This document shows positions 9,701 through 18,515 of a stretch of 64,000 nt of DNA, piece after piece; within the stretch, counting starts at the first letter, position 1, and every line of letters begins with the position of its first letter. Below the pieces are notes generated by a model. It was not told where the DNA came from. It made no database searches and worked only from the letters and a program-made list of their open reading frames with translations. The stretch covers positions 1 through 64,000 of the forward strand of contig WGOE01000003.1 of NCBI GenBank assembly GCA_016124195.1, given 5' to 3'. A program made the position numbers and the translations under genes. This stretch comes from a bacterium. GTDB lineage: Bacteria; Pseudomonadota; Alphaproteobacteria; Rhodobacterales; Rhodobacteraceae.

Positions 9701-11569
9701 ACCGCCGGCGCCGCCATCGACCATCAGGACGCGATGGGAATGACCTGCCTGCATCTGGCCTGTCTGGATGGCAATCCGGGCGCCGTCACCGCCCTGCTTG
9801 CGGCCGGCGCGAATGAGAGCCTGACCGACGCGCGCGGCTGGACCGCCAAGGATGTCGTCACCGCGACCACCAAGCCCCTGGCCGAGGCCGCCTACGCCGC
9901 CGCCTCGGCCGCCAATCTGGAACGGCCGCTGGTGGGGGATGCAGAGGTTTCAGTGGACACGGTCGAAATCTTGATGCGCGCCACCAAATGCGAAAACCCC
10001 GAGGATGTGGCGCGGGTCCGCGGCATGTTCGAAAACCTTTACGCGGACCCGGCCCTGCGCCCCATGCTGCAACTGGCCGCCCTCGATGCCGCCAATGCCC
10101 GCACGACCGCCGAAGAGGGCGACACCGAAACCGGCCTGCGCATCTTTGTGGCCAAGGATCAGCAGGTCGGCCTGCTTTACAACTCTGCCGCGATCCCGCG
10201 CAAAGTGCCGGCGATCCAGTCGCCGCGCGGCGCTTACGAGGAAACCTCGCATGTGGTGATGTTTGGGGCGGGCGCGGTCGAAGGGCATTTCTCGGCCGGA
10301 ACCTTGATCCACGAACTGACCCATGCCTGCGCGCGCATCCTCTACGGCAAGGACGACATCCCCTTCGAGGCGCCCGAGGGCGGCTATCTGGACGCAGGCG
10401 GCAAGCTGCGCACCGATCTGCCCGCCCCGCCCTATGTCGAGGCCATCCTTGCCGATGCCCGGCAATCGGCCCTGCTGTGCGCGGACAATCCCGACGAGGC
10501 CAAGATCCACATGACCCTGTTCGGGCGGATGGACGGCGGGTACAAGACCCGGGGCGACAAGGCGCTCTTGCAGGAATATCTGGTCAGCGTGCCGCAACTG
10601 ATCGCCGAATTCGGGGTGGACGCCGTGCGGAAGGTGGCGCCGGGCCTGACCGACTATTTCACCATCTCGTTTTCCGAGGCCTGCACCGCCAAGGCCGAGA
10701 GCGAGGCCTATGAAGCCGTGCGCGTCAGGCTGCACGATGCCGCCTTGATCGCCCGGGTCGGCGATGCGCCCCGGGTTGCGCCAGTGTCCGACAAGATCAA
10801 GTCCGACGGCGCCAGTGCCTCGCTGGAGGGCGTGCTTGGCAAAGTCAGGGACCTCTACATGGCCCAGAATGGCGCGGTCGTCCTGCAACCCGGCGAAGCG
10901 GCCCTGGCCGACCGGCTGTCGTTGCCAACCGGATCGGGCAGTTTCGGCCTGCCGGACCCCGACGCCCAGCGCCTGTTCGAGACGCGGATGCGCGATCTGC
11001 GCCGCGGACTCGAGGCCACATATGATTCCGATGAACTTCCGCCGATCCTGTCGGCCGACCTGTTGCGCGGTCTGGTCAGCGATGTGACGGCCCTGGCGGT
11101 CAATCGCTCCGGCCGCGGTTTGCGCTCTGCGCTGGAGACCGCTGCCGGCAATTTCACGCGCGACGCCAAGCGCGACCATCTGGGCGAAAAGCTGCGGGCC
11201 GGCGACAAGCTGACCCACCGCGAAATCGCAGAACTGGCGCTGATCCGGTCCGAGGACGCGGTCTGGAGCGCGGCCAATCCGGGCGCCCCGCCCCCGCCGC
11301 ATCCGACCTATGACAAGGGCAGGCATGCGGCGCTGGTGGACTTCATGGAAGAGAAGCTGACCGAAACCTTCGTCGATACGCCCGACAGCCGCCGCAGGGC
11401 AGGCCTCTTGATGAACGACCCCGAGGTCTTTGCCGGCTTCATCGCGGCGCAATCGGCGGCGCTTCTGTCGGCCGACCGCGCGCTGAGCGCCCGCGGGGAC
11501 GAAGTGCGCATCGACCGGGACCGCGCCAGACAGGCCTGGTTCGCAACCTTGCAGGACCTTGCGGCGTGA
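6770..11569 (+). CDS. 1599-aa toxin/effector-like protein: TIKI-type domain, ankyrin repeats, HExxH region
   Basis: Residues 130-310 resemble the TIKI/ChaN/EreA-type hydrolase domain found in Pasteurella-toxin-C2-like and Pseudomonas toxin proteins: GGNHDDNTHRDPIM (His143), LFVEEL (Glu173/174), GVRVVGID, and VALVGAAHTDTHEGG (His287) followed by GVPGLAQLMG. Ankyrin-like repeats occupy about 510-680 (AGADVN-type turns). A Lys/Ala/Glu coiled coil lies near 690-770 and a second ankyrin block near 880-1035. Then comes LIHELTHA, an HExxH zinc motif (His1181, Glu1182, His1185) with Glu1303 in SFSEAC as a possible third ligand, and a helical tail. There is no signal peptide. The TTG start at 6770 follows AAGGA. 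Effector or toxin function is inferred. Confidence 0.75.
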   Translation: MTKLRIDLTTMPADLAERFRLCIQKILAAGDTKTRFAQGQTVVEFDYGLNDLSRFVRTVYPHPITLLRQAVDSHDDALLMERFGTEDYKGASAELLETARQSCRDMDYPDAPPDLAEALAQPAPAAIADILADNEGFVLGGNHDDNTHRDPIMEALNSGAISAAAGTGLLFVEELSTFAQDELDAFLNGPTDEMPDLLLRYLQTLSDSQGKFDFAGMVRLAKAQGVRVVGIDSAEAKILEDVPNAVHHEQRCAKMNISAADIMKAAKAEAEAAGRPAKFVALVGAAHTDTHEGGVPGLAQLMGVPGLAATASGRLVQTADDPAKRGMPAKEQSDFIDAYLVALDAGFGADQAHLMDWREQRDVATAKAAELAAAGQLAPETDVAALMADPAVQASLDATRGRIVQHQADQAALADLIAAGDLGQARVRITEFSAADANFLRFDQSRPRAPSLASRAVSAGHAELLADLAAGGAQLGTAAETTALVGAAIAAFERDKTTPGVDAATAELNLNAALGHAIAAGIAPNGANKKGDTPLEMLVKRGLGPQAGLLIAAGADVQAKTKTGASLVEVAVRAGSASAVTALAAGGAPVGLRTADGTLLQNAIRAGKPDVARALLAAGADVNRQPGSDGQTELHLAIAQGDQTLIDDLVAAGADPAVPNAAGESALDAFLLASVTRRADEATNGPRRAVLAKEAEIAAKQAEIAAGVARLAALQARLDAVEADDLAGRIEPMAAMIERVDLLTTQIPAETAAQAQRALEELTLRGQLPALKAADPLQGPIDALEGLIATLERSMAGLNPEDQAPVRAEIAEQRQHLARLSAVQPVDPELIRAEVGALKLSLAPTATIAALRTEIDTNPQVAARVAGLQAKLTDRQSAVIEISEAVRSGDVAAMNRMIATDASLINARVPNDPNTRTLVQLAARNLDEPMLQALLVHQPDLTLAAKNGGTALHEIFGARKDADEDKATQTRLTNYLLTAGAAIDHQDAMGMTCLHLACLDGNPGAVTALLAAGANESLTDARGWTAKDVVTATTKPLAEAAYAAASAANLERPLVGDAEVSVDTVEILMRATKCENPEDVARVRGMFENLYADPALRPMLQLAALDAANARTTAEEGDTETGLRIFVAKDQQVGLLYNSAAIPRKVPAIQSPRGAYEETSHVVMFGAGAVEGHFSAGTLIHELTHACARILYGKDDIPFEAPEGGYLDAGGKLRTDLPAPPYVEAILADARQSALLCADNPDEAKIHMTLFGRMDGGYKTRGDKALLQEYLVSVPQLIAEFGVDAVRKVAPGLTDYFTISFSEACTAKAESEAYEAVRVRLHDAALIARVGDAPRVAPVSDKIKSDGASASLEGVLGKVRDLYMAQNGAVVLQPGEAALADRLSLPTGSGSFGLPDPDAQRLFETRMRDLRRGLEATYDSDELPPILSADLLRGLVSDVTALAVNRSGRGLRSALETAAGNFTRDAKRDHLGEKLRAGDKLTHREIAELALIRSEDAVWSAANPGAPPPPHPTYDKGRHAALVDFMEEKLTETFVDTPDSRRRAGLLMNDPEVFAGFIAAQSAALLSADRALSARGDEVRIDRDRARQAWFATLQDLAA

Positions 11570-11578
11570 TCAGGGCGC

Positions 11579-12631
11579 TCAGCCCTCCAGCAGGATCAGG
11601 TCGCGTGGCTTGAAGCTGAGGCTGACCGCAGCGCCGACCACGGGTGGCGGCGTATCGGGGCGGTTGAACGTGTCGAGCGCCATGATCCGGTCGGCGCAGG
11701 CGGCCCGCACCCGGATGACCGAGCCCATGAACTCCACCGCGGTGATCGTGGCGGGCAGGACGACGTCGCCATCGACACCGTAGCCCAGATGCACGGCCTC
11801 GGGCCGCAGTGCGAGCTGGACCTTGCCACGGGTGCCGGGTGGCACGGCCATCTGCACGGCGGCGCCGTGGATCGCCAACCGCCCCGCCCCGGCGTCAAGG
11901 ACCTGCGCCTCCACAGTGTTGAGCGTGCCGACAAAGCTGGCCACGAACCGCGTGCGCGGCTGGTTATAGACCTGGAACGGCGTGCCGACCTGTTCGGCCA
12001 GACCGGCGTTCATCACCACCACCCGGTCCGAGATCGACAGCGCCTCTTCCTGATCATGCGTCACGAAGATCGTGGTGATGCCAAGCTTCTGCTGGATCTC
12101 GCGCAGTTCCGCCCGCAGGCTGACCCGGATCTTGGCATCCAGCGCCGACAGGGGTTCGTCCAGCAAAAGAACGCGTGGCTGCGGCGCCAGCGCCCGGGCA
12201 AGCGCCACACGCTGCTGCTGGCCGCCCGAAAGCTGGAACGGATAGCGGCTGCCCATCTCTGGCAGGCCGATCAGGCGCAGCATGTCGGCCACGCGGTCGC
12301 GCGTCTCACCCGCTGGCATACCCTTGATCTTCAATCCAAAGGCCACGTTCTGCGCCACGGTCAGGTTGGGGAACAGGGCATAGGCCTGAAACACCATGCC
12401 GATGTTGCGCTGGTTGGGCTTGAGTCCCGTGACCTCTTGCCCGTCGATGCGGACCGTGCCGGCCGAGGGCGTCTCGAACCCCGCGACCATGCGCAGCACC
12501 GTGGTCTTGCCGCAGCCCGATGGGCCCAGAAGCGAGACGAACTCGCCCTTTTCGACCGTCAGATCGAAGGACTTCACCACCGCGTTGGCGCCATAGGATT
12601 TGCGCAGGCCGGACAGGTCTAGAAAGCTCAT
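11579..12631 (-). CDS. ABC transporter ATP-binding protein (PotA/FbpC type)
   Basis: This 350-residue ATPase drives the importer encoded by the adjacent genes. It has Walker A (GPSGCGKTT), Q-loop (GMVFQAYALFPNLTVAQN), the LSGGQQQRVALARAL signature, Walker B with the catalytic Glu (LLLDEPLSALD) and the H-loop (FVTHDQEEAL). The C-terminal 110 residues form the TOBE regulatory domain seen in spermidine/putrescine, iron(III) and phosphonate importers. Its ATG overlaps the permease stop (ATGA), indicating coupled translation. It ends ten bases from the stop of the toxin-like gene, in convergent orientation. Confidence 0.95.
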   Translation of the reverse strand: MSFLDLSGLRKSYGANAVVKSFDLTVEKGEFVSLLGPSGCGKTTVLRMVAGFETPSAGTVRIDGQEVTGLKPNQRNIGMVFQAYALFPNLTVAQNVAFGLKIKGMPAGETRDRVADMLRLIGLPEMGSRYPFQLSGGQQQRVALARALAPQPRVLLLDEPLSALDAKIRVSLRAELREIQQKLGITTIFVTHDQEEALSISDRVVVMNAGLAEQVGTPFQVYNQPRTRFVASFVGTLNTVEAQVLDAGAGRLAIHGAAVQMAVPPGTRGKVQLALRPEAVHLGYGVDGDVVLPATITAVEFMGSVIRVRAACADRIMALDTFNRPDTPPPVVGAAVSLSFKPRDLILLEG

Positions 12632-13413
12632 TTGGGCTGCATCCTCGTATGGCGGGAAAAGCGGGTGGCAAGCTGGATCAGGGCCATGCAGGCCCAGGTC
12701 AGGGCAAAGGTCATCACGGCCAGCGCGGCCGGCTCGTAAGCCTTGTTGCCGCCGGCCCAGACGAGGTAGGGGCCAAAGGCCGGCCGGTCGAGAAGGGCTG
12801 CAAAGACATACTCGCCGATCACGATGGCAAAGGTCAGGAAGGCGCCCGACAGGACCGCCACCAGCACGTTGGGCAGGATCACCCGGGCCAGAACCGTGGC
12901 CCAGCCCGCGCCGAGGCTTTGCGCCGCCTCGGTCAGGGTGCGCACGTCGATGGCGGCAAGGCCGGTGTCGACGGCGCGGTACATATAGGGCAAGGACAGG
13001 ACCGAATAGCCGATCATCAACAGGATGTCGGACCCCAGCGTGCTGCCGGTCAGGGGCAGCCAGGACGAAGTATTGAACAGTCGGATATAGCCGAAGACAA
13101 TCACGATGGGGGGAATGACCAGCGGCAGCAGGGTGATGAACTCGATCACCGGGCGCAGCTTGGGCAGTTTCAGCCGCACCCAGAACACCGTGGGCACCAC
13201 GATCAGGACGCCGAGCACGATGGTCAGTGCCGCCATTACCGCCGAATAGCCGAAGGTCGCGCGAAACCGCGCATCGGCCAGCACAGAGGCATAGGCATCC
13301 AGACTATAGGCGCCGCGCCGCATCTTGAGCGAGAACTCCAGCATGCCAACCAGCGGCAGGAAGAAATAGACCACACCGAGACCAACGATGGACCAGGACC
13401 AGAAGCGTCTCAT
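12628..13413 (-). CDS. ABC transporter permease (second subunit)
   Basis: This is a 261-residue inner-membrane permease with six predicted helices and the EAA cytoplasmic loop that docks to the ATPase (EAAQSLGAGWATVLARVILP). The ATG at 13411-13413 overlaps the stop of the other permease (ATGA). A longer open frame upstream runs through that gene and is not real. Its homology is to PotC-type subunits of spermidine/putrescine or iron importers. It forms a heterodimeric channel with the 13410-14291 product; the substrate is set by the binding protein. Confidence 0.93.
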   Translation of the reverse strand: MRRFWSWSIVGLGVVYFFLPLVGMLEFSLKMRRGAYSLDAYASVLADARFRATFGYSAVMAALTIVLGVLIVVPTVFWVRLKLPKLRPVIEFITLLPLVIPPIVIVFGYIRLFNTSSWLPLTGSTLGSDILLMIGYSVLSLPYMYRAVDTGLAAIDVRTLTEAAQSLGAGWATVLARVILPNVLVAVLSGAFLTFAIVIGEYVFAALLDRPAFGPYLVWAGGNKAYEPAALAVMTFALTWACMALIQLATRFSRHTRMQPK

Positions 13414-14291
13414 TTGATCCACCTTTCGCTGCGGGCGCGCATCGAGACGTAGAGAAGGTTCGACAGGCCGGTGACCACGATCATCCCGAAGGCCAGCGCA
13501 TAGCCGAGGTGGGGGTCTTGCAGCACATCGCCGCGGATCTGGTTGAACAGAAGGATCGGTGCGATCGACAGCAGCGACCCGGTCAGCGCGATGGCCGTGG
13601 CCACGGCGCCAAAGGCATTGGCGAACAGCAGTGCCAGCGTCCCCAGAAGCGAGGGCCACAGCACCGGCAGCGCCACCATGCGCCAGTATTGCAAGGGTGT
13701 GGCGCCCAGAACCTCGGCCGCCTCGCGCCATTCGCGCCTGAGGCCGTCGATGGCGGGAGTGATGATCAGCACCATCAGCGGGATCTGGAAAAAGACATAA
13801 GCCATGGTCAGCCCCCAGAAGCTGATCATGTTGAAGCCCAGCGCATAGATGTTGATGCCGAACCATTCGCGCAGAAGGACAGTGACGATGCCCACCCGGC
13901 CCAGGGTTGCCACATAGGCAAAGGCCAAGGGCACGCCGGCAAAGTTCGAGGTGACGCCGGAAAAGGTCATCGCCAGCCCGCGCAAGACCGGCGGCAGCCC
14001 GCCCAGCGAGACCGCCACCGCGATGGCAAACCCAAAGACGCAGCCGATCACGGCCGAGGCGAGGCTCAGCCGGATCGACAGGGCGAAAGCGTTCAGCACC
14101 TCGGGCTTGAAGAGGTTGACCAGGTTGACCAGCGTGAAGGCGCCTTTGTCATCGACGAAGGCTCCGGTGATGATGTTGGCCGTGGGCAGCAAGAGGAAAA
14201 GGACGGCAAAGATCAGGAAGGGCGCCACGCCGACCCAGGTCATCGGCAGGTGGCGCAGGTGGGCTCGGGGCATCGGTCTGTCCATCGGCAA
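13410..14291 (-). CDS. ABC transporter permease (first subunit)
   Basis: The 293-residue PotB-type permease has six helices, preceded by a short basic cytoplasmic N terminus, and the EAA loop REAAEVLGATPLQYWRMVAL. It is the first permease of the operon and follows the binding-protein gene after a strong hairpin (14299-14325). In-frame ATGs at the very start (MPMDRPMPRAH) leave the exact start uncertain by a few residues. It pairs with the 12628-13413 subunit. Confidence 0.93.
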   Translation of the reverse strand: MPMDRPMPRAHLRHLPMTWVGVAPFLIFAVLFLLLPTANIITGAFVDDKGAFTLVNLVNLFKPEVLNAFALSIRLSLASAVIGCVFGFAIAVAVSLGGLPPVLRGLAMTFSGVTSNFAGVPLAFAYVATLGRVGIVTVLLREWFGINIYALGFNMISFWGLTMAYVFFQIPLMVLIITPAIDGLRREWREAAEVLGATPLQYWRMVALPVLWPSLLGTLALLFANAFGAVATAIALTGSLLSIAPILLFNQIRGDVLQDPHLGYALAFGMIVVTGLSNLLYVSMRARSERWIK

Positions 14292-14298
14292 AAGGAAA

Positions 14299-14325
14299 CC
14301 CGCCCGGACCGCAAGGCCGGGCGGG
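14299..14325. terminator. Hairpin between binding-protein and permease genes
   Basis: CCCGCCCGG and CCGGGCGGG form a perfect 9-base stem with a 9-base loop, between the stop of the binding protein (minus strand) and the start of the first permease. No T-run follows on the minus strand. In many ABC importer operons such a structure stabilises or partly terminates the message so that the binding protein is made in excess; that role is inferred here. Confidence 0.7.
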
Positions 14326-14340
14326 CGGGGTCATGTCAGA

Positions 14341-15441
14341 TCACTGGACCTGGACGCCCACGACCTTGTCCCAACCGGCCGAGACGCCCTCCTTATGGGC
14401 GGATTGCTCGTCAAGGGTCGGGAAGACGGCCTTGGCATAGGCCTCTGCCGGGGGCAGCTTGGCCATCATGTCGGCCGGGATGACCTTGCGCGCGGCGAGG
14501 TCATTGAAGCGGATCGGGTGGCAATAGCCGTTCAGCCAGCCCAACTGGCCCTCGTCGGAATAGATGTATTCCATCCAGAGCTTGGCCGCATTCGGGTGCG
14601 GCGCATAGGCCGAGATGGCCTGGACATAGACGCCAGCGATCGTGCCCGATTTCGGGATGATGACTTCGGCCTTGGGGTTGCCGGCCAGCGTGTCGCGCCA
14701 GGCCAGCGCGTTGTAATCCCAGGCGGCGACGATCGGGGTGGCGCCCTGCGCGATGGTGCCGGTCTTGCCCGAGACGGGGACGAAGTTGCCGGCCTTGTTC
14801 AGACCCGCGAAGAATTCGAGCCCCTTGGCGGCCGAATCGGCCCCGGGTTTGGCACCCATCGCCATGCCGGCCGACATGACCGACATCAGCGGCTGGTTAC
14901 CCGAACGCGGGTCGCCCGACAGCGCGAAGGCGCCGCTGTATTCCGGCTTCATCAGATCGGACCAGTCGGCGGGCACGTTCTTGATCATGTCGGTGTTCAC
15001 GATGAAGGACATCACACCGTAATAATCGCCATACCAGGCGCCGTCGGCATCCTTGGCCGAAGCTGGAATGCTGTCCCAGGTCGAGACCTTGTAGGGTGCG
15101 ATCAGGCCCTCTTCCTTGGCCTTGGGGCCGAAGGACAGGCCGATGTCCACGACGTCGGGCGCTTGCGGGCCGGTGTTGCCCTTGTTGGAGCGGATCGCCT
15201 CCAGCTCGTCGGCCGAAGAGCCGTCGGGGTTGAGCTCGTTCACGGCGATGTCGGGGTATTTGGCCTTGAAGCCCGCGATCACGGCGCCATAGCCGCACCA
15301 GTCATGCGGCAGGGCGATGGTGGTCAGGTTGCCCTCCTTGGTGGCGGCGGCGACCAGATCGCTCATCGCGTCAGCCGAGGCGGCCGAGACGGTCATCGCC
15401 AGAAGGCTCACGCCGAGGGTGAGCGATTTCAGAACTTTCAT
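14341..15441 (-). CDS. ABC transporter periplasmic substrate-binding protein
   Basis: The 366-residue solute-binding protein has a clear signal peptide (MKVLKSLTLGVSLLAMTVSA, cleavage near ASA-DAM). The body resembles family-1 binding proteins for iron(III), polyamines or 2-aminoethylphosphonate (ATKEGNLTTIALPHDWCGYG, then TPIVAAWDYNAL and the C-terminal KLWMEYIYSDEGQ). The ligand cannot be decided by eye. AGGAG lies seven bases upstream of the ATG. It is the first gene of a four-gene minus-strand importer operon. Confidence 0.9.
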   Translation of the reverse strand: MKVLKSLTLGVSLLAMTVSAASADAMSDLVAAATKEGNLTTIALPHDWCGYGAVIAGFKAKYPDIAVNELNPDGSSADELEAIRSNKGNTGPQAPDVVDIGLSFGPKAKEEGLIAPYKVSTWDSIPASAKDADGAWYGDYYGVMSFIVNTDMIKNVPADWSDLMKPEYSGAFALSGDPRSGNQPLMSVMSAGMAMGAKPGADSAAKGLEFFAGLNKAGNFVPVSGKTGTIAQGATPIVAAWDYNALAWRDTLAGNPKAEVIIPKSGTIAGVYVQAISAYAPHPNAAKLWMEYIYSDEGQLGWLNGYCHPIRFNDLAARKVIPADMMAKLPPAEAYAKAVFPTLDEQSAHKEGVSAGWDKVVGVQVQ

Positions 15442-15632
15442 CGGGTATCTCCTGTTTGTGCGCCCCGGAGCGGGCGGAAGGGCTGGCGATGCCGACCCCC
15501 GGACGCTCCGTTTGCGTGGGCAGAGCTAGGCGGCGCGCATGTCGGTTGCGTAACACCCCTGTGAAGATTTGAAGTCACGGACGAGGGCGGGCGGGACATG
15601 TCGCCCTTGCGTTGCAAGGCTCGGACGAATCA

Positions 15633-15667
15633 CAACAAAAAAGGGCGGCCCTGCTGGACCGCCCTTG
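15633..15667 (-). terminator. Rho-independent terminator of etfBA
   Basis: On the minus strand, after the etfA stop, AAGGGCGG and CCGCCCTT arms (extended by a mismatched GTCC/GGGC section) form a stem, followed directly by TTTTTTGTTG. A GTAGG-type palindrome sits between the etfA stop and this hairpin. Confidence 0.85.
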
Positions 15668-15675
15668 AAAGGGGC

Positions 15676-15694
15676 GATGGGCAGATTGCCCATC
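15676..15694. repeat. GTAGG-palindrome (REP-like), copy 1
   Basis: GATGGGCA-GAT-TGCCCATC is a perfect 8-base inverted repeat. On the minus strand it reads GTAGGATGGGCAATCTGCCC then ATC, base for base the same as the copy at 45242-45260, including the GTAG flank. It lies just after the etfA stop. Confidence 0.8.
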
Positions 15695-15709
15695 CTACCT
15701 ATTCCCGGC

Positions 15710-16636
15710 CTAGAGCTTTTCGATCAGTTCCGGCACGGCGGTGAAGAGGTCGGACACCAGGCCGTAATCGGCGACCTGGAAGATCGGCGCCTCTTCGTCC
15801 TTGTTGATGGCGACGATCACCTTGCTGTCCTTCATGCCGGCGAGGTGCTGGATGGCGCCGGAAATCCCCACGGCGACGTAGAGGTTGGGGGCCACGACCT
15901 TGCCAGTCTGGCCAACCTGCCAGTCGTTCGGGGCGTAGCCCGAGTCGACGGCAGCCCGGCTGGCGCCCACGGCCCCGTTCAGCTTGTCGGCCAGCTTTTC
16001 GATCAGATCGAAGCTTTCCTTCGAACCGACGCCGCGCCCGCCCGAGACCACGATACCGGCCGAGGTGAGTTCCGGCCGGTCAGAGGTCGCCACCCGGTCC
16101 TCGACCCAGGCGGACAGAGCGTTGGCACCGGGGCCGCCGATCTTTTCCACAGGGGCCGAGCCACCCGCCGCCACGGCATTGAAACCCGCGGTGCGCACGG
16201 TGAAGACCTTCTTCGCGTCCGACGACTTGACCGTTTGCACGGCGTTGCCGGCATAGATCGGGCGTTCAAAGGTGTCTGCGTCGTGGATGGCGGTGACCTC
16301 GGAAATCACCATCACATCGAGAAGGGCTGCGACACGCGGCAGCACGTTCTTGTTGAAGGCGGTGCCCGCGCCACAGATATGGCTGTAGCCACCCGCCAGT
16401 CCCACCACCAGCGCGGCAGTCGCCTCGGCCATGCCGTGGCAATAGGCGTGATCCTCGGCAAACAGCACCTTGGACACACCTTGCAGCGTGGCTGCCTCGG
16501 CCGCGGCGGCGTCGCCGCCCGTGCCGGCCACCAGCACATGCACCTCGCCCAGACCGGCGACAGCCGCCAGGGTCTTGGCCACGGCGTCGGTCGCCAGATG
16601 CCCGTCGTTCACATCCGCAATCAGAAGAACGGCCAT
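15710..16636 (-). CDS. etfA: Electron transfer flavoprotein alpha subunit
   Basis: The 308-residue FAD-binding subunit passes electrons from acyl-CoA and other dehydrogenases to ETF-ubiquinone oxidoreductase. The C-terminal FAD domain is clear: [40 protein letters not shown], then [20 protein letters not shown] and [20 protein letters not shown]. Length is normal. The ATG is one base after the etfB stop, so the two subunits are co-translated, and a terminator follows at 15633-15667. 3-Hydroxybutyryl-CoA dehydrogenase lies 2 kb away, consistent with fatty-acid or polyhydroxybutyrate metabolism. Confidence 0.97.
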   Translation of the reverse strand: MAVLLIADVNDGHLATDAVAKTLAAVAGLGEVHVLVAGTGGDAAAAEAATLQGVSKVLFAEDHAYCHGMAEATAALVVGLAGGYSHICGAGTAFNKNVLPRVAALLDVMVISEVTAIHDADTFERPIYAGNAVQTVKSSDAKKVFTVRTAGFNAVAAGGSAPVEKIGGPGANALSAWVEDRVATSDRPELTSAGIVVSGGRGVGSKESFDLIEKLADKLNGAVGASRAAVDSGYAPNDWQVGQTGKVVAPNLYVAVGISGAIQHLAGMKDSKVIVAINKDEEAPIFQVADYGLVSDLFTAVPELIEKL

Positions 16637-16637
16637 G

Positions 16638-17399
<762 letters not shown>

Positions 17400-17616
17400 C
17401 GCGCTAATCTCCATTGGGGGCCCAGAGTCGTGGATCGGCGGGCCGCGGCAAACTCTCGCCCGCGTATCTAGACGGTTGGAACGGCGCAGAACAGACCAAA
17501 ATCGACGTTCCCTGTCGTCGGAGCGCACCCTCGCCGATCAATTGCGGTCCACCTGACCGGCGGCGGACCCGCCTCGCCCGGAGAGGAGCGATGGGCGGCA
17601 AGGCCGGGCACGCCTG

Positions 17617-18183
17617 TCAACCGCGCGTCAGGCCGGGAACCCAGAGCACGTCCTTCGCGCCGTCGTCATTGGCGATGCGGCCGGCCACGAAGAACCAGTC
17701 CGACAGCCGGTTGAGGTATTTGACCGCCTCGGGGTTCACCGGCTCGTGGGCGGCAAGTTCGACGGTCAGACGCTCGGCCCGCCGGCAGGTGGTGCGGCAG
17801 AGGTGCAGATGAGCGGCGAGCGGCGAGCCACCGGGAAGGATGAAGCTGCGCAGCGGCGAAAGTGCGGCATTCATCGCGTCGATCTCGGCCTCGAGCCGGT
17901 CCGTCTGGGCCGCGATCATGCGCAGGCGGGGATAGGGCGCGGTTGCGTCGCCTTCGAGGTCTGGCGTGCAAAGATCGGCGCCGAGGTCGAAAAGATCGTT
18001 CGAAATCCGGGAGAGCGGCGCATCCATGCCATGAAGCCGCGCCAGACCCACGGTGGCATTCGTCTCGTCCACGGTGCCATAGGCCGTGACCCGCAGATCA
18101 TATTTCGGAACTCGGGCACCGTTGCCCAGGGCGGTTTCGCCAGCGTCACCGGTACGGGTATAGATCTTTGACAGAACGACCAT
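17617..18183 (-). CDS. pduO: Cob(I)alamin adenosyltransferase (PduO type)
   Basis: The 188-residue enzyme transfers adenosine from ATP to reduced cobalamin, making adenosylcobalamin. N-terminal SKIYTRTGDAGETALGNGAR is the ATP-binding signature. GTVDETNATVGLAR, the FILPGGSPLAAHLHLCRTTC stretch and NRLSDWFFVAGR are the conserved active-site helices of the trimeric family. The ATG at 18181-18183 overlaps the stop of the small membrane protein (TGATG), so both are translationally coupled. No cobalamin riboswitch was recognised upstream. Confidence 0.95.
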   Translation of the reverse strand: MVVLSKIYTRTGDAGETALGNGARVPKYDLRVTAYGTVDETNATVGLARLHGMDAPLSRISNDLFDLGADLCTPDLEGDATAPYPRLRMIAAQTDRLEAEIDAMNAALSPLRSFILPGGSPLAAHLHLCRTTCRRAERLTVELAAHEPVNPEAVKYLNRLSDWFFVAGRIANDDGAKDVLWVPGLTRG

Positions 18184-18398
18184 CACGGCGCTCCGGTGCG
18201 AGAGCGTGCCCAGGCAAAGAGCACGATGGCCACGACCGCCAGAAACTGGGCCGCGATGCGCGCCTGCATGAGTTTGTTGGCATATTTGCGGTTGAACTCG
18301 CCGCCCTTGCCGAAACTGCCGATGCCGATGATCAGTATGACCAGAACGACAAGGCAGACGGCGGTGGCAAAAAGAAAGAGCGGATCGTGCAAGAGCAT
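18183..18398 (-). CDS. Small twin-transmembrane protein
   Basis: The 71-residue protein has two hydrophobic helices (FLFATAVCLVVLVILIIGIG and the C-terminal IAAQFLAVVAIVLFAWA) separated by a charged, glycine-rich loop (GSFGKGGEFNRKYANKLMQA). This matches small HIG1-like/twin-transmembrane proteins found beside pduO in Rhodobacterales. Starting at 18398 leaves a clean membrane protein; the longer frame to 18497 has an unlikely Pro/Arg-rich leader. The stop overlaps the adenosyltransferase start. Function is unknown. Confidence 0.8.
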   Translation of the reverse strand: MLLHDPLFLFATAVCLVVLVILIIGIGSFGKGGEFNRKYANKLMQARIAAQFLAVVAIVLFAWARSRTGAP

Positions 18399-18515
18399 GG
18401 GCGGGTCCCTTCGATGAACCCCAGACATAGACCGATGTCGGGGAAAAGCGAAGGGGCCCGGCGCTTCTGCCGCAGGGCGGGACGGATGGCGCCACACGCG
18501 GCGCGCCGGGCTGGC

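Noticed and set aside
6737-9754. A 1005-codon open frame antisense to the toxin-like gene
   Set aside because: It is very rich in Arg/Gly/Gln/His with no domain signature and mirrors codon bias of the plus-strand gene; a high-GC shadow.
17400-17616. A cobalamin riboswitch near the adenosyltransferase gene
   Set aside because: The gap is downstream, not upstream, of pduO and no B12-box consensus is seen in any nearby leader.
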